A stretch of 64,000 nucleotides of DNA from Clostridium sp. DSM 17811. GTDB taxonomy: Bacteria > Bacillota > Clostridia > Clostridiales > Clostridiaceae. Below the pieces are notes generated by a model that made no database searches, was not told the DNA's origin, and saw only the letters and a list, made by a program, of their open reading frames with translations. The translations under genes and the position numbers were made by a program. Shown piece by piece: positions 1 through 7,815 of this stretch. The stretch spans positions 62,001 through 126,000 of the forward strand of contig NZ_JAHLDU010000010.1 of the NCBI RefSeq assembly GCF_018861905.1. Direction: 5' to 3'. Within the stretch, counting starts at the first letter, position 1; every line of letters starts with the position of its first letter.

Positions 1-209
1 TCAGTTGAAAGGGTATAACCACCTTGTGATCCTCTCGCACTTTTCACTAGTTTAGCTTTTCTAAGTATTGAAAAAACTTGTTCTAAATAATTTTCAGAAA
101 TTGCTTGTCTTTCAGCAATAATTTTTAATGGTATATAGTCACCAAATGAATGCACAGCTATATCTACCATTGCTCTTAAACCGTATCTTCCTTTAGTAGA
201 AATATTCAT
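1..209 (-). CDS. Rrf2-family transcriptional regulator, N-terminal part (cut by window edge)
   Basis: The first 69 codons are present; the rest lies outside the window. The translation opens MNISTKGRYGLRAMVDIAVH and continues through a winged-helix DNA-binding region with the family's hallmark stretch KSARGSQGGY near residues 56-65. It closely resembles the IscR-like protein encoded at 39988-40428 but is not identical, so it is a paralogue. The ATG at 209 follows AAGGAG at a 9-base distance. A well-formed promoter lies at 279-307. The cysteine region that would show iron-sulfur binding is not in view, so cysteine-metabolism (CymR-like) or Fe-S sensing roles cannot be separated. Confidence 0.9.
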   Translation of the reverse strand, partial: MNISTKGRYGLRAMVDIAVHSFGDYIPLKIIAERQAISENYLEQVFSILRKAKLVKSARGSQGGYTLST

Positions 210-278
210 GGTAAGTTAATTCTCCTTATCAATTACAAAATATAAATATATCATAATATAATCTATTTACTAAAACAA

Positions 279-307
279 ATAATACTATATTAAAAAGCAT
301 AAGTCAA
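279..307 (-). promoter_or_regulatory. sigma-A promoter of the Rrf2 gene
   Basis: On the minus strand TTGACT (302-307) is followed after exactly 17 bases by TATTAT (279-284). Transcription would begin near 272 and give a leader of about 60 bases before the ATG at 209. Read from the sequence only. Confidence 0.6.
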
Positions 308-333
308 CTAGCGTAGTAAAGGAATATTATTAT

Positions 334-578
334 TTATTCCACATAGGATTTTAACATATCTAATTGCTGTATAACTAATATCATATAAGCAATTCTAGTT
401 TCAGCATCATTTGTAGCAAGATTATGAGCAAGATTTTCAGTCTGACTTAAACGTTTTGTAATTACTTGAAGCAATTTCAAAGAAATTTTTTTATCTGCTC
501 CTCTGAAAGCGAAGAAAATATGGGAACTTTTTTCGCACATAGAGTGTTATTACAACTAGTACAATTACACTGACTCAT
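334..578 (-). pseudogene. Remnant of a Crp/Fnr-family regulator (internal deletion, frameshift, no HTH)
   Basis: Starting at the ATG at 578 (RBS GGTG upstream) the minus strand reads MSQCNCTSCNNTLCAKKVPI, then FSSLSEEQIKKFL and a stop. This is the cysteine-rich opening of clostridial Fnr/Crp proteins, thought to bind an Fe-S cluster. In the next frame the sequence continues LLQVITKRLSQTENLAHNLA, the dimerisation helix normally found after the cyclic-nucleotide-like barrel, and stops at 334. Thus roughly 80-90 residues of the sensor barrel are deleted, the two ends are out of frame, and the C-terminal helix-turn-helix is gone. An open frame from the ATG at 540 could give a 68-residue protein, but its first 20 residues are out-of-frame translation of the Fnr N-terminus, so I regard the locus as decayed. 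Confidence 0.75.
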
Positions 579-739
579 AGATTAATCACCTACCAAATAT
601 TATTTATATTTCAATTACTTAGTTCATAATAGCATTTTTGACTTAAATTGGTCAATTAGTTATTGAACATAATTTATATATTTCAATTTATCGAAAAAAT
701 ATATTATAGGTAGCTGATTTGTTTTTTGTATATATAGAA

Positions 740-778
740 TAAAAAATACATAAGCCTATAAAACTCATAGGCCTATGT
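740..778 (-). terminator. Intrinsic terminator of the cell-wall enzyme operon
   Basis: On the minus strand a 12-bp stem with one mismatch (arms ACATAGGCCTAT and ATAGGCTTATGT, 7-base loop, 748-778) is followed by TATTTTTTATT. It lies 28 bases past the stop of the small coiled-coil gene. Confidence 0.75.
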
Positions 779-805
779 TAACTTGGATCTAAAAGATTAT
801 TAGAT

Positions 806-1105
806 TTATATATTCTCAAACTCATTTAAAGTCTTTATTTTATTCTCAACTTTAATTTTGTCGCTTCTTATATTATCTAATTGTTGTAGCAACTTTTTGT
901 TTTCTACTTTTATTGTTTTACTTGAATTATGTGCAAGACCAGTCTCTGAGAGTTCTAAAGTGTATTGTATTTCTTGTTCAAGTTTACTTTTATAAGTTTC
1001 TTCAAATTCCTTTTCAACCTCAGTTAATTCATCATTCAAAGATGTTTTCATATTATCGATGACTTGCCTTGTTACTTCTGATTTGATTTGTTCTTCTGTT
1101 TTCAT
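806..1105 (-). CDS. Small charged coiled-coil protein of unknown function
   Basis: A 99-residue protein with no signal peptide, no cysteine and a very high content of Lys, Glu, Asn and Leu. Heptad-like spacing of hydrophobic residues runs through most of its length, so a long helical coiled coil is likely. AAGGAGAT precedes the ATG at 1105 by 9 bases, which makes translation credible. It starts 43 bases after the stop of the amidase-like gene and is followed by a good terminator, so it is probably the last gene of a three-gene unit with the two exported enzymes. I do not recognise the family and infer no function. Confidence 0.7.
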   Translation of the reverse strand: MKTEEQIKSEVTRQVIDNMKTSLNDELTEVEKEFEETYKSKLEQEIQYTLELSETGLAHNSSKTIKVENKKLLQQLDNIRSDKIKVENKIKTLNEFENI

Positions 1106-1148
1106 ATAAATTTCATCTCCTTATAATCTATTGTTTGAAAATGTTTTA

Positions 1149-2258
1149 TTAAAAGTGAACGTTAATCAACCAAAATTTGATGCTTTTATCACTCCAACCA
1201 AGATCCCAAGGCACTTTACTTCTATCAGAATTATGGCAACTAACCAAAGAGTATCCTCTTGAATCAGCCCCTGTAACAACAGAAATGTGAGTAATATCAT
1301 TTTTATTTTCATAAGCAACAATATCACCTGGCAGTAATTTATAACTAGCTTTATATACTTTGTCATAACTTCCATAGGCAATCACGGATCCTCTACCACT
1401 ATATATCATATATCTTTTAAAGCTATCTGCATTAAGCCAAGCTTTTGTTGCTCCGTTTTTATCTGAATTCCATGTGAAATTTTTTCTGAATTTTCCTCCT
1501 TCAAAAAGAATTTGGGATGCAAAGTTTGCACAATCCCCACCTTGAGGATTATAGTCACGATAAAGCATGTTATATTTATACTCACTATCGCTGGCAGCAC
1601 CACAATATTTATCAGCATATTTTACAGTATCTAGTCGTCTTTGTCCTATGTTTTTTAAATCTCTTGGTTTTTGAAATAATATATATTCTTTTATTGAATC
1701 TGCTTTTATATTACTTAGGTCTAAAGAATTTGCGAAAGGGTCTTTGTACCATTCTTTAGAGATAACCCAAGAACCATCTTTACTCATAAGTTGCAAGTTG
1801 TGGTATGTTCCAATCCTCGATGTGTTTTCAAGCTTTGGTTGATCTATATATATATATTTGTATTCAGTTGAACACAATAAATATATTGAAAAATTATTAT
1901 TATTTTCTTTGATTTTTTTGATAATTAAAGTTGGAACAATATCCGTAAATTTAATTCCTTGTTTTTCGGCCCAATTATTAATGTAATCCATTTTTTTCTT
2001 TTCATACTCATATGCCCAGGTGCCATATTTTGTGTCCATATTATAAAATGATTGTATTAATTCTAAATCACCATTTAATATAGCTTTATTTCTGTTTTTA
2101 AAAATTTGGTTTATATAATTAGTTACTTCTTTTTTTGATTCATCAGTAATAGCATTTGCATAACTACTAATATATACTTGCATTGATAAAAGAAGGATGA
2201 TAAATATAAGCAATTTAAGTTTGAATGATTGTGATTTTTCAATTTTACGTAAATTCAT
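1149..2258 (-). CDS. Secreted Amidase_6-type putative cell-wall hydrolase
   Basis: The 369-residue protein begins with a basic segment and a hydrophobic stretch at about residues 14-36 ending in SYANA, a likely export signal. Residues 40-190 form an N-terminal region of unknown function. From about residue 210 on the sequence matches the putative amidase domain Amidase_6 (cysteine-histidine, NlpC/P60-like): Cys243 in GGDCANFASQ is the probable nucleophile and His334 in DITHISVV the probable general base, with a later CHNSD at 351-355. Such domains are thought to cut peptidoglycan peptides or amide bonds outside the cell. It starts 15 bases after the stop of the M15 peptidase gene, so the two are almost certainly cotranscribed. 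Substrate is unknown. Confidence 0.85.
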   Translation of the reverse strand: MNLRKIEKSQSFKLKLLIFIILLLSMQVYISSYANAITDESKKEVTNYINQIFKNRNKAILNGDLELIQSFYNMDTKYGTWAYEYEKKKMDYINNWAEKQGIKFTDIVPTLIIKKIKENNNNFSIYLLCSTEYKYIYIDQPKLENTSRIGTYHNLQLMSKDGSWVISKEWYKDPFANSLDLSNIKADSIKEYILFQKPRDLKNIGQRRLDTVKYADKYCGAASDSEYKYNMLYRDYNPQGGDCANFASQILFEGGKFRKNFTWNSDKNGATKAWLNADSFKRYMIYSGRGSVIAYGSYDKVYKASYKLLPGDIVAYENKNDITHISVVTGADSRGYSLVSCHNSDRSKVPWDLGWSDKSIKFWLINVHF

Positions 2259-2273
2259 AATATTATACTCCTA

Positions 2274-3209
2274 TTATTTTATTAATGAATCAATTTTATA
2301 TATTGCATTTTTTACAGAAGTCTCTTGTATCGGAGCGCCTTCATACCATGTTTTTTTTAGAATGTTGCTATTTGGAAAATAGCGAGCTTTTAAAATTATT
2401 TCAGGTCTATACTCAAAATGTAAAATATCAAAGTGGGACCATTTACCACCCCAAACAAAATTGTTTTTTTCAAAGATTTCTACAAGTTCAGTGGAATATG
2501 ATGATAGTCTTTTTTCTCCAGCATCTTTGGTAGACCATTTCCAATAGTCTCTTTTGTCACTGGCAAGATCAATAGCGATTCCAAAAGAATGTGGACTTAA
2601 TCTATTAGTACCTGAAATTACTCGATAGTTAAAGGTTCCACTGCAAGGCAAAAGGCAGTTTCTCAAATTTGGATTCGTTTTTAATAAAGGCTTTAATTCT
2701 TCCATAACTGTCTGTAATGAACTAGATGCGTTATTGCTCTTATTAAATTGATAATTATTATAAATAATATTAACTTTTGTAAGGTTATCTTCTATGAGTT
2801 GTTTTGATGTACCATAAACTTCAGATAATAACCCGTAAGATCTATAACGCCCTGGATCAAAATCTGCTCTCATAACACATCTAATAGGAGATAAAGGATA
2901 CATTTGATCCAAAGTGTCTTGAAGGTCTGGGTTTACAAGTTTTTCTTGAATGCTTTTCACTTTTTTATCATCGTAGCATAATTTCTTGCCTGATTTCATA
3001 TTTAGATATACATAACCATTATTTTTTTCTATATTTTTAATATATTCAGGATAAGCAATCATTAAGCATAAAATATCTTGTTTCATTGTTACATCGTATA
3101 TATTGCTGTTTTCTTTTTTGATTGTATCAGTTGCAGCAGAGGTTATTGATGTATTTCCTATATTAAAAAGCAAATTTACAATAAGTGTAACAATAAGCAT
3201 TTTTCTCAT
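2274..3209 (-). CDS. Secreted M15-family D-alanyl-D-alanine carboxypeptidase-like protein
   Basis: The 311-residue protein has a cleavable-looking signal (about residues 1-26, ending SITSAA). The C-terminal half carries the zinc peptidase signature of the VanY/M15_4 group: SPHSFGIAIDLA with His207 and Asp214, and FVWGGKWSHFDILHFEYRP with Asp261 and His264. These are the expected zinc ligands and catalytic residues, so an active peptidase cutting D-Ala peptides or cross-links in the wall is likely. Residues 30-130 match nothing I recognise. AAAGGGGG precedes the ATG by 10 bases. First gene of the presumed operon with the Amidase_6 protein. Exact substrate is inferred from the family only. Confidence 0.88.
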   Translation of the reverse strand: MRKMLIVTLIVNLLFNIGNTSITSAATDTIKKENSNIYDVTMKQDILCLMIAYPEYIKNIEKNNGYVYLNMKSGKKLCYDDKKVKSIQEKLVNPDLQDTLDQMYPLSPIRCVMRADFDPGRYRSYGLLSEVYGTSKQLIEDNLTKVNIIYNNYQFNKSNNASSSLQTVMEELKPLLKTNPNLRNCLLPCSGTFNYRVISGTNRLSPHSFGIAIDLASDKRDYWKWSTKDAGEKRLSSYSTELVEIFEKNNFVWGGKWSHFDILHFEYRPEIILKARYFPNSNILKKTWYEGAPIQETSVKNAIYKIDSLIK

Positions 3210-3437
3210 GATTAAATTTCCCCCTTTATAAAAATAATATTAATAGTACAAATTTATAAAAATCAAATCACTTTTAATAATACTTTTGCTATATATAATT
3301 GCCAATGAACTATTATTATATGTGTGGATATATTAACAAAAAATATATGAATTTTTCCAAAATATAAAAAAACATGTCTATATGTATTAATACATGTTCA
3401 AGCAATAATAATTTGAAGGAATATACTTAATAGCAAA

Positions 3438-3461
3438 TAGGCAGCGAGGTATTGCTGCCTA
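3438..3461. terminator. Hairpin between SDR gene and M15 peptidase gene; rest of gap empty
   Basis: A perfect 8-bp stem (TAGGCAGC / GCTGCCTA, 8-base loop) lies 80 bases beyond the stop of the SDR gene. The U-tracts on both sides are weak, so termination is plausible but not certain. The remainder of the 3210-3541 gap is AT-rich and should hold the promoter of the M15 gene; I see no gene in it. Confidence 0.4.
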
Positions 3462-3541
3462 CTTGTTCATCTTTTATTTTGTTAAACCACTTTCTAAGTG
3501 CGAAAACAATATAAACTATGCTAATTGATTAGTGGGACGTA

Positions 3542-4411
3542 TTAACCATTTATAACAGTGCAACCATTAACGTGAATAGTTTCACCACTTATATAGGATG
3601 CACCATTTGATGCTAAAAACAAATATGTTTCAGCAAGCTCAACGGGTTGGCCAGGTCTTCCCATAGGTGTATTTCTTCCAAATTCACCAACCTCACTTTC
3701 ACTGAAAGACGATGGTATAAGCGGTGTCCATATGGGACCTGGAGCTATTGCATTTACCCGTATCTTCCTACTTGTAAGGGAAAGAGCGAGTGAACGAGTA
3801 AATGTAACTATTGCGCCTTTAGTTGAGGAATAATCAATTAATGATTTATGTCCTTTGTAGGCAGTGACTGAGGAAGTATTTATAATTGTAGCACCCTCCT
3901 TTAAATATGGTAATGTTGCTTTAACCATATAAAACATTCCAAAAATATTAGTCTTAAAAGTTCTCTCTAGTTGCTGCTTTGTAATATCTTCAATACTATT
4001 TTGAGGATGTTGTTCTCCAGCGTTATTTATAAGAATATCTATTTTACTTAATTCTTTTATTGTTTGACTGACAGCATTTACGCAGAAAGTATCGTCGCCA
4101 ATATCTCCAGGAATCAAAATGCACTTTCTACCTTTTGCGCAAACAAGCTTTTTAGTTTCTGCCGCATCTTCATGTTCATTAAGATATACTATAGCTATAT
4201 CAGCACCCTCTCTTGCATATGCAAGAGCAACTGCTCTACCAATTCCACTATCACCACCTGTGATTAGAGCAACTTTATTCATTAATTTTTCAGAGCCCAT
4301 GCAATTTGGATCTTCAAAAATAGGTCTTGGGTTCATTAGTGTTTCAAAACCTGGTTGTTTGTCTTGATGTTGCTTAGGTATACTCATGGGGAAATTAAAG
4401 TTCTCATTCAT
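3542..4411 (-). CDS. Short-chain dehydrogenase/reductase of the YhdF/YhxC type
   Basis: A classical SDR of 289 residues with an N-terminal extension of about 45 residues typical of the YhdF/YghA group. The NAD(P)-binding motif TGGDSGIG is at 51-58, NNAG at 129-132, the catalytic Ser near 180, and the YxxxK pair is Tyr194/Lys198 in IDYSSTK. It should be a cytosolic NAD(P)-dependent oxidoreductase; in Bacilli, relatives belong to the general stress regulon, but the substrate is unknown. AAAGGAGA stands 8 bases before the ATG at 4411. It is monocistronic and divergent from the helicase gene. Confidence 0.9.
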   Translation of the reverse strand: MNENFNFPMSIPKQHQDKQPGFETLMNPRPIFEDPNCMGSEKLMNKVALITGGDSGIGRAVALAYAREGADIAIVYLNEHEDAAETKKLVCAKGRKCILIPGDIGDDTFCVNAVSQTIKELSKIDILINNAGEQHPQNSIEDITKQQLERTFKTNIFGMFYMVKATLPYLKEGATIINTSSVTAYKGHKSLIDYSSTKGAIVTFTRSLALSLTSRKIRVNAIAPGPIWTPLIPSSFSESEVGEFGRNTPMGRPGQPVELAETYLFLASNGASYISGETIHVNGCTVING

Positions 4412-4587
4412 AAAAATGTCTCCTTTTGTAAATAAAATATATTTTATAGCTGTAGTTTATGATAATTCGTCATTTATATTCAATTTAAATTAAGGATATG
4501 AAAAAAATTAAAAATACTTAAAAATACTTATCAGATTGCATATTATGGGTTGTAAAAATTAGAATAATAGCTAGAAGACTAGAAATA

Positions 4588-4596
4588 TGTTATAAT
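4588..4596 (+). promoter_or_regulatory. Extended -10 promoter with a long leader before the DEAD-box helicase
   Basis: TGTTATAAT fits an extended -10 (TGnTATAAT). Transcription would begin near 4603, giving a leader of about 275 bases before the ATG at 4878. The 4412-4877 gap holds no convincing gene; it contains one possible 27-codon frame at 4762-4845 preceded by AAAGGGTGG. Long leaders are common on cold-induced helicase genes of other bacteria, but nothing here proves regulation. Confidence 0.45.
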
Positions 4597-4877
4597 TAAA
4601 AAATATGAGTGTTACGAATATTTAAATTATAAAATTATAAATTTGAAGTTGATAAAAATGAAACATATTTATTTATATATCAAAGACCTATAAAGTCAGA
4701 GTTAAATGAAGATTAATCAGCCTAAATATGCTCATATCGCTAATAAAGGGTGGTTTCTTAGATGCAATATAATCATGGAAGAAAGTTGTTGTTTCCAATT
4801 TTCAAGAAGATTCATAACAGGATATTAGTGATTTGTGACATTTAAAGTTCAAGACAGCCACTTCCAAAGGAGAAAAA

Positions 4878-6152
4878 ATGTTATTCGAAGATTTAAATCT
4901 CATTACACCAATAAAAAAAGCATTAAATGATGAGGGATATGTGGAACCTACACCTATCCAAGAGGCATCAATTCCTAGCATATTAGAAGGTAAGGACTTT
5001 CTAGGCTGTGCTCAAACAGGTACTGGAAAAACTGCAGCGTTTGCTATTCCTATACTACAAATTCTTTGTGGAAAACAAAAGGTTATAAAAGGACCCAAAA
5101 ATATTAAAGCTTTAATACTCGCACCGACAAGAGAACTTGCAATTCAAATTGGAGAAAGCTTCGATTCGTATGGTAAGTATATGAATCTTACTAGTACTGT
5201 AATTTTTGGAGGAGTATCACAAAAAAAACAAACTGATGCGTTAAAAGATGGAGTAGATATTTTAATTGCAACCACTGGTAGATTACTTGATCTTATGCAG
5301 CAGAGATTCATAAACATACATCATGTTGAGATGTTTGTACTTGATGAGGCAGACCGTATGCTTGATATGGGATTTTTACGTGATGTAAAAAAAATAATAG
5401 CACAATTGCCTAAGATTAGACAGACTATGTTATTCTCAGCAACTATGCCTGGTGAAATCTCAAAGCTTGTAGATAATATTCTTGTTAATCCAGTTAAAGT
5501 AGCAGTAACACCGGTTTCGTCAACTATAGAACTTATTGAACAGGCAGTATATTTTGTAGATAAAAAAGATAAAAAATCATTGCTTATTCATCTGTTAAAA
5601 GATAAATCTATAGTTTCTGCTTTAGTATTTTCAAGAACAAAACATGGAGCAAATAAAATCACTAAGGATTTAAACAATGAAGGTATAGAGGCTCAAGCTA
5701 TACATGGTAATAAATCACAGAGTGCAAGGCAGCTTGCTTTAAATAATTTCAAGCAGGGGATAACAAGAGTACTCGTTGCTACAGATATTGCAGCAAGAGG
5801 GATAGACGTTGATGAATTATCTCACGTAATTAATTTTGATTTACCTAATATTCCAGAGACCTACGTTCATAGAATAGGAAGAACTGGCAGAGCAGGACTA
5901 GGTGGAATTGCATTATCGTTTTGTGATGTAGAAGAAAAACCATTTCTTAAGGATATTGAGAAGGTTATAAAAAAATCAATACCAGTGATAGAGGATCATC
6001 CTTATCCTGCAAGTAATATAGTAGTAATAGCAAGTAAGGATGATGCAAAGAAAGTGACTACTGGAAAATCACGTTCTAATGGTTATGCCAGACGAAACGG
6101 AAGAAATCAGCAAGGGCGATCACAATCTAAAAACACGGGATCAACAAGATAA
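4878..6152 (+). CDS. DEAD-box ATP-dependent RNA helicase (RhlE-like)
   Basis: The 424-residue protein has the full helicase core: Q-motif PTPIQ (24-28), Walker A AQTGTGKT (45-52), PTRELA (83-88), DEAD (156-159), SAT (187-189), then in domain 2 ARGIDV and [10 protein letters not shown]. It unwinds RNA duplexes using ATP and is expected to help ribosome assembly or mRNA turnover, most of all in the cold. The C-terminal 40 residues are rich in Lys, Arg, Asn and Gly, a low-complexity RNA-binding tail. AAAGGAG precedes the ATG. It is a single-gene unit with its own terminator. The RhlE-like assignment rests on overall length and tail and is less sure than the helicase call. Confidence 0.93.
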   Translation: MLFEDLNLITPIKKALNDEGYVEPTPIQEASIPSILEGKDFLGCAQTGTGKTAAFAIPILQILCGKQKVIKGPKNIKALILAPTRELAIQIGESFDSYGKYMNLTSTVIFGGVSQKKQTDALKDGVDILIATTGRLLDLMQQRFINIHHVEMFVLDEADRMLDMGFLRDVKKIIAQLPKIRQTMLFSATMPGEISKLVDNILVNPVKVAVTPVSSTIELIEQAVYFVDKKDKKSLLIHLLKDKSIVSALVFSRTKHGANKITKDLNNEGIEAQAIHGNKSQSARQLALNNFKQGITRVLVATDIAARGIDVDELSHVINFDLPNIPETYVHRIGRTGRAGLGGIALSFCDVEEKPFLKDIEKVIKKSIPVIEDHPYPASNIVVIASKDDAKKVTTGKSRSNGYARRNGRNQQGRSQSKNTGSTR

Positions 6153-6168
6153 ATAATATATAAAGCAT

Positions 6169-6204
6169 AAAGCCAATGATTATTTTTAAATAATCATTGG
6201 CTTT
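6169..6204 (+). terminator. Long hairpin terminator of the helicase gene
   Basis: Two perfect 17-base arms (AAAGCCAATGATTATTT and its complement) with a minimal loop start 17 bases after the stop codon. The U-run after it is poor, but the stem is very stable for this genome. Confidence 0.65.
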
Positions 6205-6238
6205 ACTACTCTGTATTTTAAGTTTCATACAGAATTAA

Positions 6239-6310
6239 TCAGTAGTCTCCATTTTTAGCCTTAGCAATGCTGCCTGCGCTTAAAATTATAAATAATTTAT
6301 TATTTAACAT
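6239..6310 (-). CDS. Possible 23-residue small ORF
   Basis: On the minus strand GGGAG lies 9 bases before an ATG that opens a frame of 23 codons, starting MLNNKLFIILSAGSIAKAK and ending NGDY. The first half is hydrophobic. The ribosome binding site is good for such a short frame, and the region is otherwise unexplained. I do not recognise the peptide; chance is a fair alternative. Confidence 0.22.
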   Translation of the reverse strand: MLNNKLFIILSAGSIAKAKNGDY

Positions 6311-6432
6311 AACTAACATCTCCCTACTATAAGTTTAATGTTTGTTTGTCGACTACAATAATAGTATATCCCATAATTAAAAAAGCATACATCAATAAAA
6401 AATTAATATTATTAACAAGGGGGTTATAAATT

Positions 6433-7158
6433 ATGATTTTTATATCAGAAAATAATGTTATATTTAATTCTATTGTAAAGGAATTTGATTTGAGTAATTC
6501 TATTGTAGAAAAATCAGAAGAATTAAAAAAGTTAGTTGAAAGCTTAACTAATTATAGAATGGACATATGCAAACTATTTAAGATGCAAAAGTTTAAGAGT
6601 GAATTTTTAGAAGTGAATAAAAAAGAACTTATTGAAAGTGTAAATTTAAATAAATCTAGAATTGTGGATAATGAAAAGAACAAAATAGAGATAAGAGATA
6701 AGATTAAAGTTAATAGGGAAAAAATTAAAGAAGTAAAACTTTATATAAAGGAATTAGAGAATAATCTCAATGAAGAAAAGCAACAAAGCAGAATATTATT
6801 TGGAGCACTTGATATTTTTATGAGTAGAGAAAGATTTAAAATTATCAAAAAATTAGTTGTTAGGGAATATAAAAAAGTTTATTCAAATTATTCTAGTGAA
6901 TTAAGTATAAAAACAAAAATAAAACAATGTGATGAAAGAAAAAATAAAATAAGAAAAGAGAGAAATGATTTTAATAATAGGATAGATAAATATAATAGAA
7001 AAATAACTATTTATAAATCAGCATTAGCAGAAATAAGAAAAAGTACTTTAAGTATGTCGAAAAATAATGATTTATCTACTATAAAAATTGAAAAAGTGAT
7101 AAATTACATAAAATTAGAAAATAACTTTAGAATAGAGGCTTATAATTATAAAATATAA
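6433..7158 (+). CDS. Coiled-coil protein of unknown function
   Basis: A 241-residue soluble protein very rich in Lys, Glu, Ile and Asn. Residues 25-115 and 150-215 show long stretches with heptad-like hydrophobic spacing, separated by a short hydrophobic segment ILFGALDIFM near 125. There is no signal peptide, no membrane helix and no cysteine apart from two isolated ones. AAGGGGG precedes the ATG by about 8 bases. It stands alone between the helicase and the glutaredoxin-like gene. I do not recognise the family; a structural or scaffold role would be a guess. Confidence 0.7.
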   Translation: MIFISENNVIFNSIVKEFDLSNSIVEKSEELKKLVESLTNYRMDICKLFKMQKFKSEFLEVNKKELIESVNLNKSRIVDNEKNKIEIRDKIKVNREKIKEVKLYIKELENNLNEEKQQSRILFGALDIFMSRERFKIIKKLVVREYKKVYSNYSSELSIKTKIKQCDERKNKIRKERNDFNNRIDKYNRKITIYKSALAEIRKSTLSMSKNNDLSTIKIEKVINYIKLENNFRIEAYNYKI

Positions 7159-7210
7159 AAACATCAAGAGGATAACTTAAGACCATCTTCATAATGTTTT
7201 TATTGATTTT
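7158..7210 (+). terminator. Weak interrupted-stem terminator
   Basis: Outer arms AAAACAT and ATGTTTT with an inner AAGA/TCTT stem are followed by a T-rich tail, right after the stop of the coiled-coil gene. The interrupted stem makes this only a candidate. Confidence 0.3.
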
Positions 7211-7226
7211 TAATTAAGAAACCATT

Positions 7227-7487
7227 TTATTTAAAAGCTTTTTCAAATATATTATTAACAATATTTTTAGAGGTAACTCCCTCATGAACCTTTATGCCAT
7301 CAACATAATAAGTAGGGACATAATAGTATGTATATTGCTTTGCTATATCAGGCTCTAGCTCTTCGTCGATTATTTTAATTTCAATATCAGCATATTGTGG
7401 ATTTTGTTTTTTTATATTTTCCATCCAACCAAGTGCCTTTTTACAGTATGGACACCATTCAGTTACAAACATAATTATTGGTTTCAT
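7227..7487 (-). CDS. Glutaredoxin/thioredoxin-like protein
   Basis: An 86-residue thioredoxin-fold protein. The redox motif CPYC is at residues 12-15, directly after the first strand, as in glutaredoxins. The cis-proline follows in YYVPTYYV (residues 55-62). It should exchange thiols and disulfides in the cytosol; the electron donor is unknown because many clostridia lack glutathione and use thioredoxin or other low-molecular thiols. The gene is single, on the minus strand, convergent with the coiled-coil gene; the upstream gap 7488-7815 separates it from a divergent permease gene. Confidence 0.85.
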   Translation of the reverse strand: MKPIIMFVTEWCPYCKKALGWMENIKKQNPQYADIEIKIIDEELEPDIAKQYTYYYVPTYYVDGIKVHEGVTSKNIVNNIFEKAFK

Positions 7488-7708
7488 TTATTTTCACCGC
7501 CAAACTTTCTATTTAGGATCTAATATTATTAGACGCATTAATATTATACACCATTTTTCTTATACTTAGGGCATTATAGTAAATTATAAAAGCGAAACTT
7601 TAAATTATATTTATTCGTAATTAAAATAGATAGTTATAAACAAAAAAAATTTATAATTATAATGATTAAGGTTATTAAGAGTAATTAATAGAAATAAGTT
7701 AAAAAATT

Positions 7709-7717
7709 TGCTATAAT
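7709..7717 (+). promoter_or_regulatory. Extended -10 promoter of the AI-2E permease/methyltransferase pair
   Basis: TGCTATAAT matches TGnTATAAT. Transcription from near 7724 would give a leader of about 90 bases. The rest of the 7488-7815 gap is AT-rich, with no gene or clear hairpin seen. Confidence 0.45.
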
Positions 7718-7815
7718 GAACTAGTCGAAAAATAATTTATTATGTTGATGTAAGTAGGAGAAACTGTAGTACATATTGAAGGCAACTAATAAAAGAAAAT
7801 GAAGGAGTATTTTAA

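Noticed and set aside
1517-1759. 80-codon plus-strand frame inside the Amidase_6 gene
   Set aside because: Antisense to a gene with a signal peptide and catalytic motifs; no ribosome binding site.
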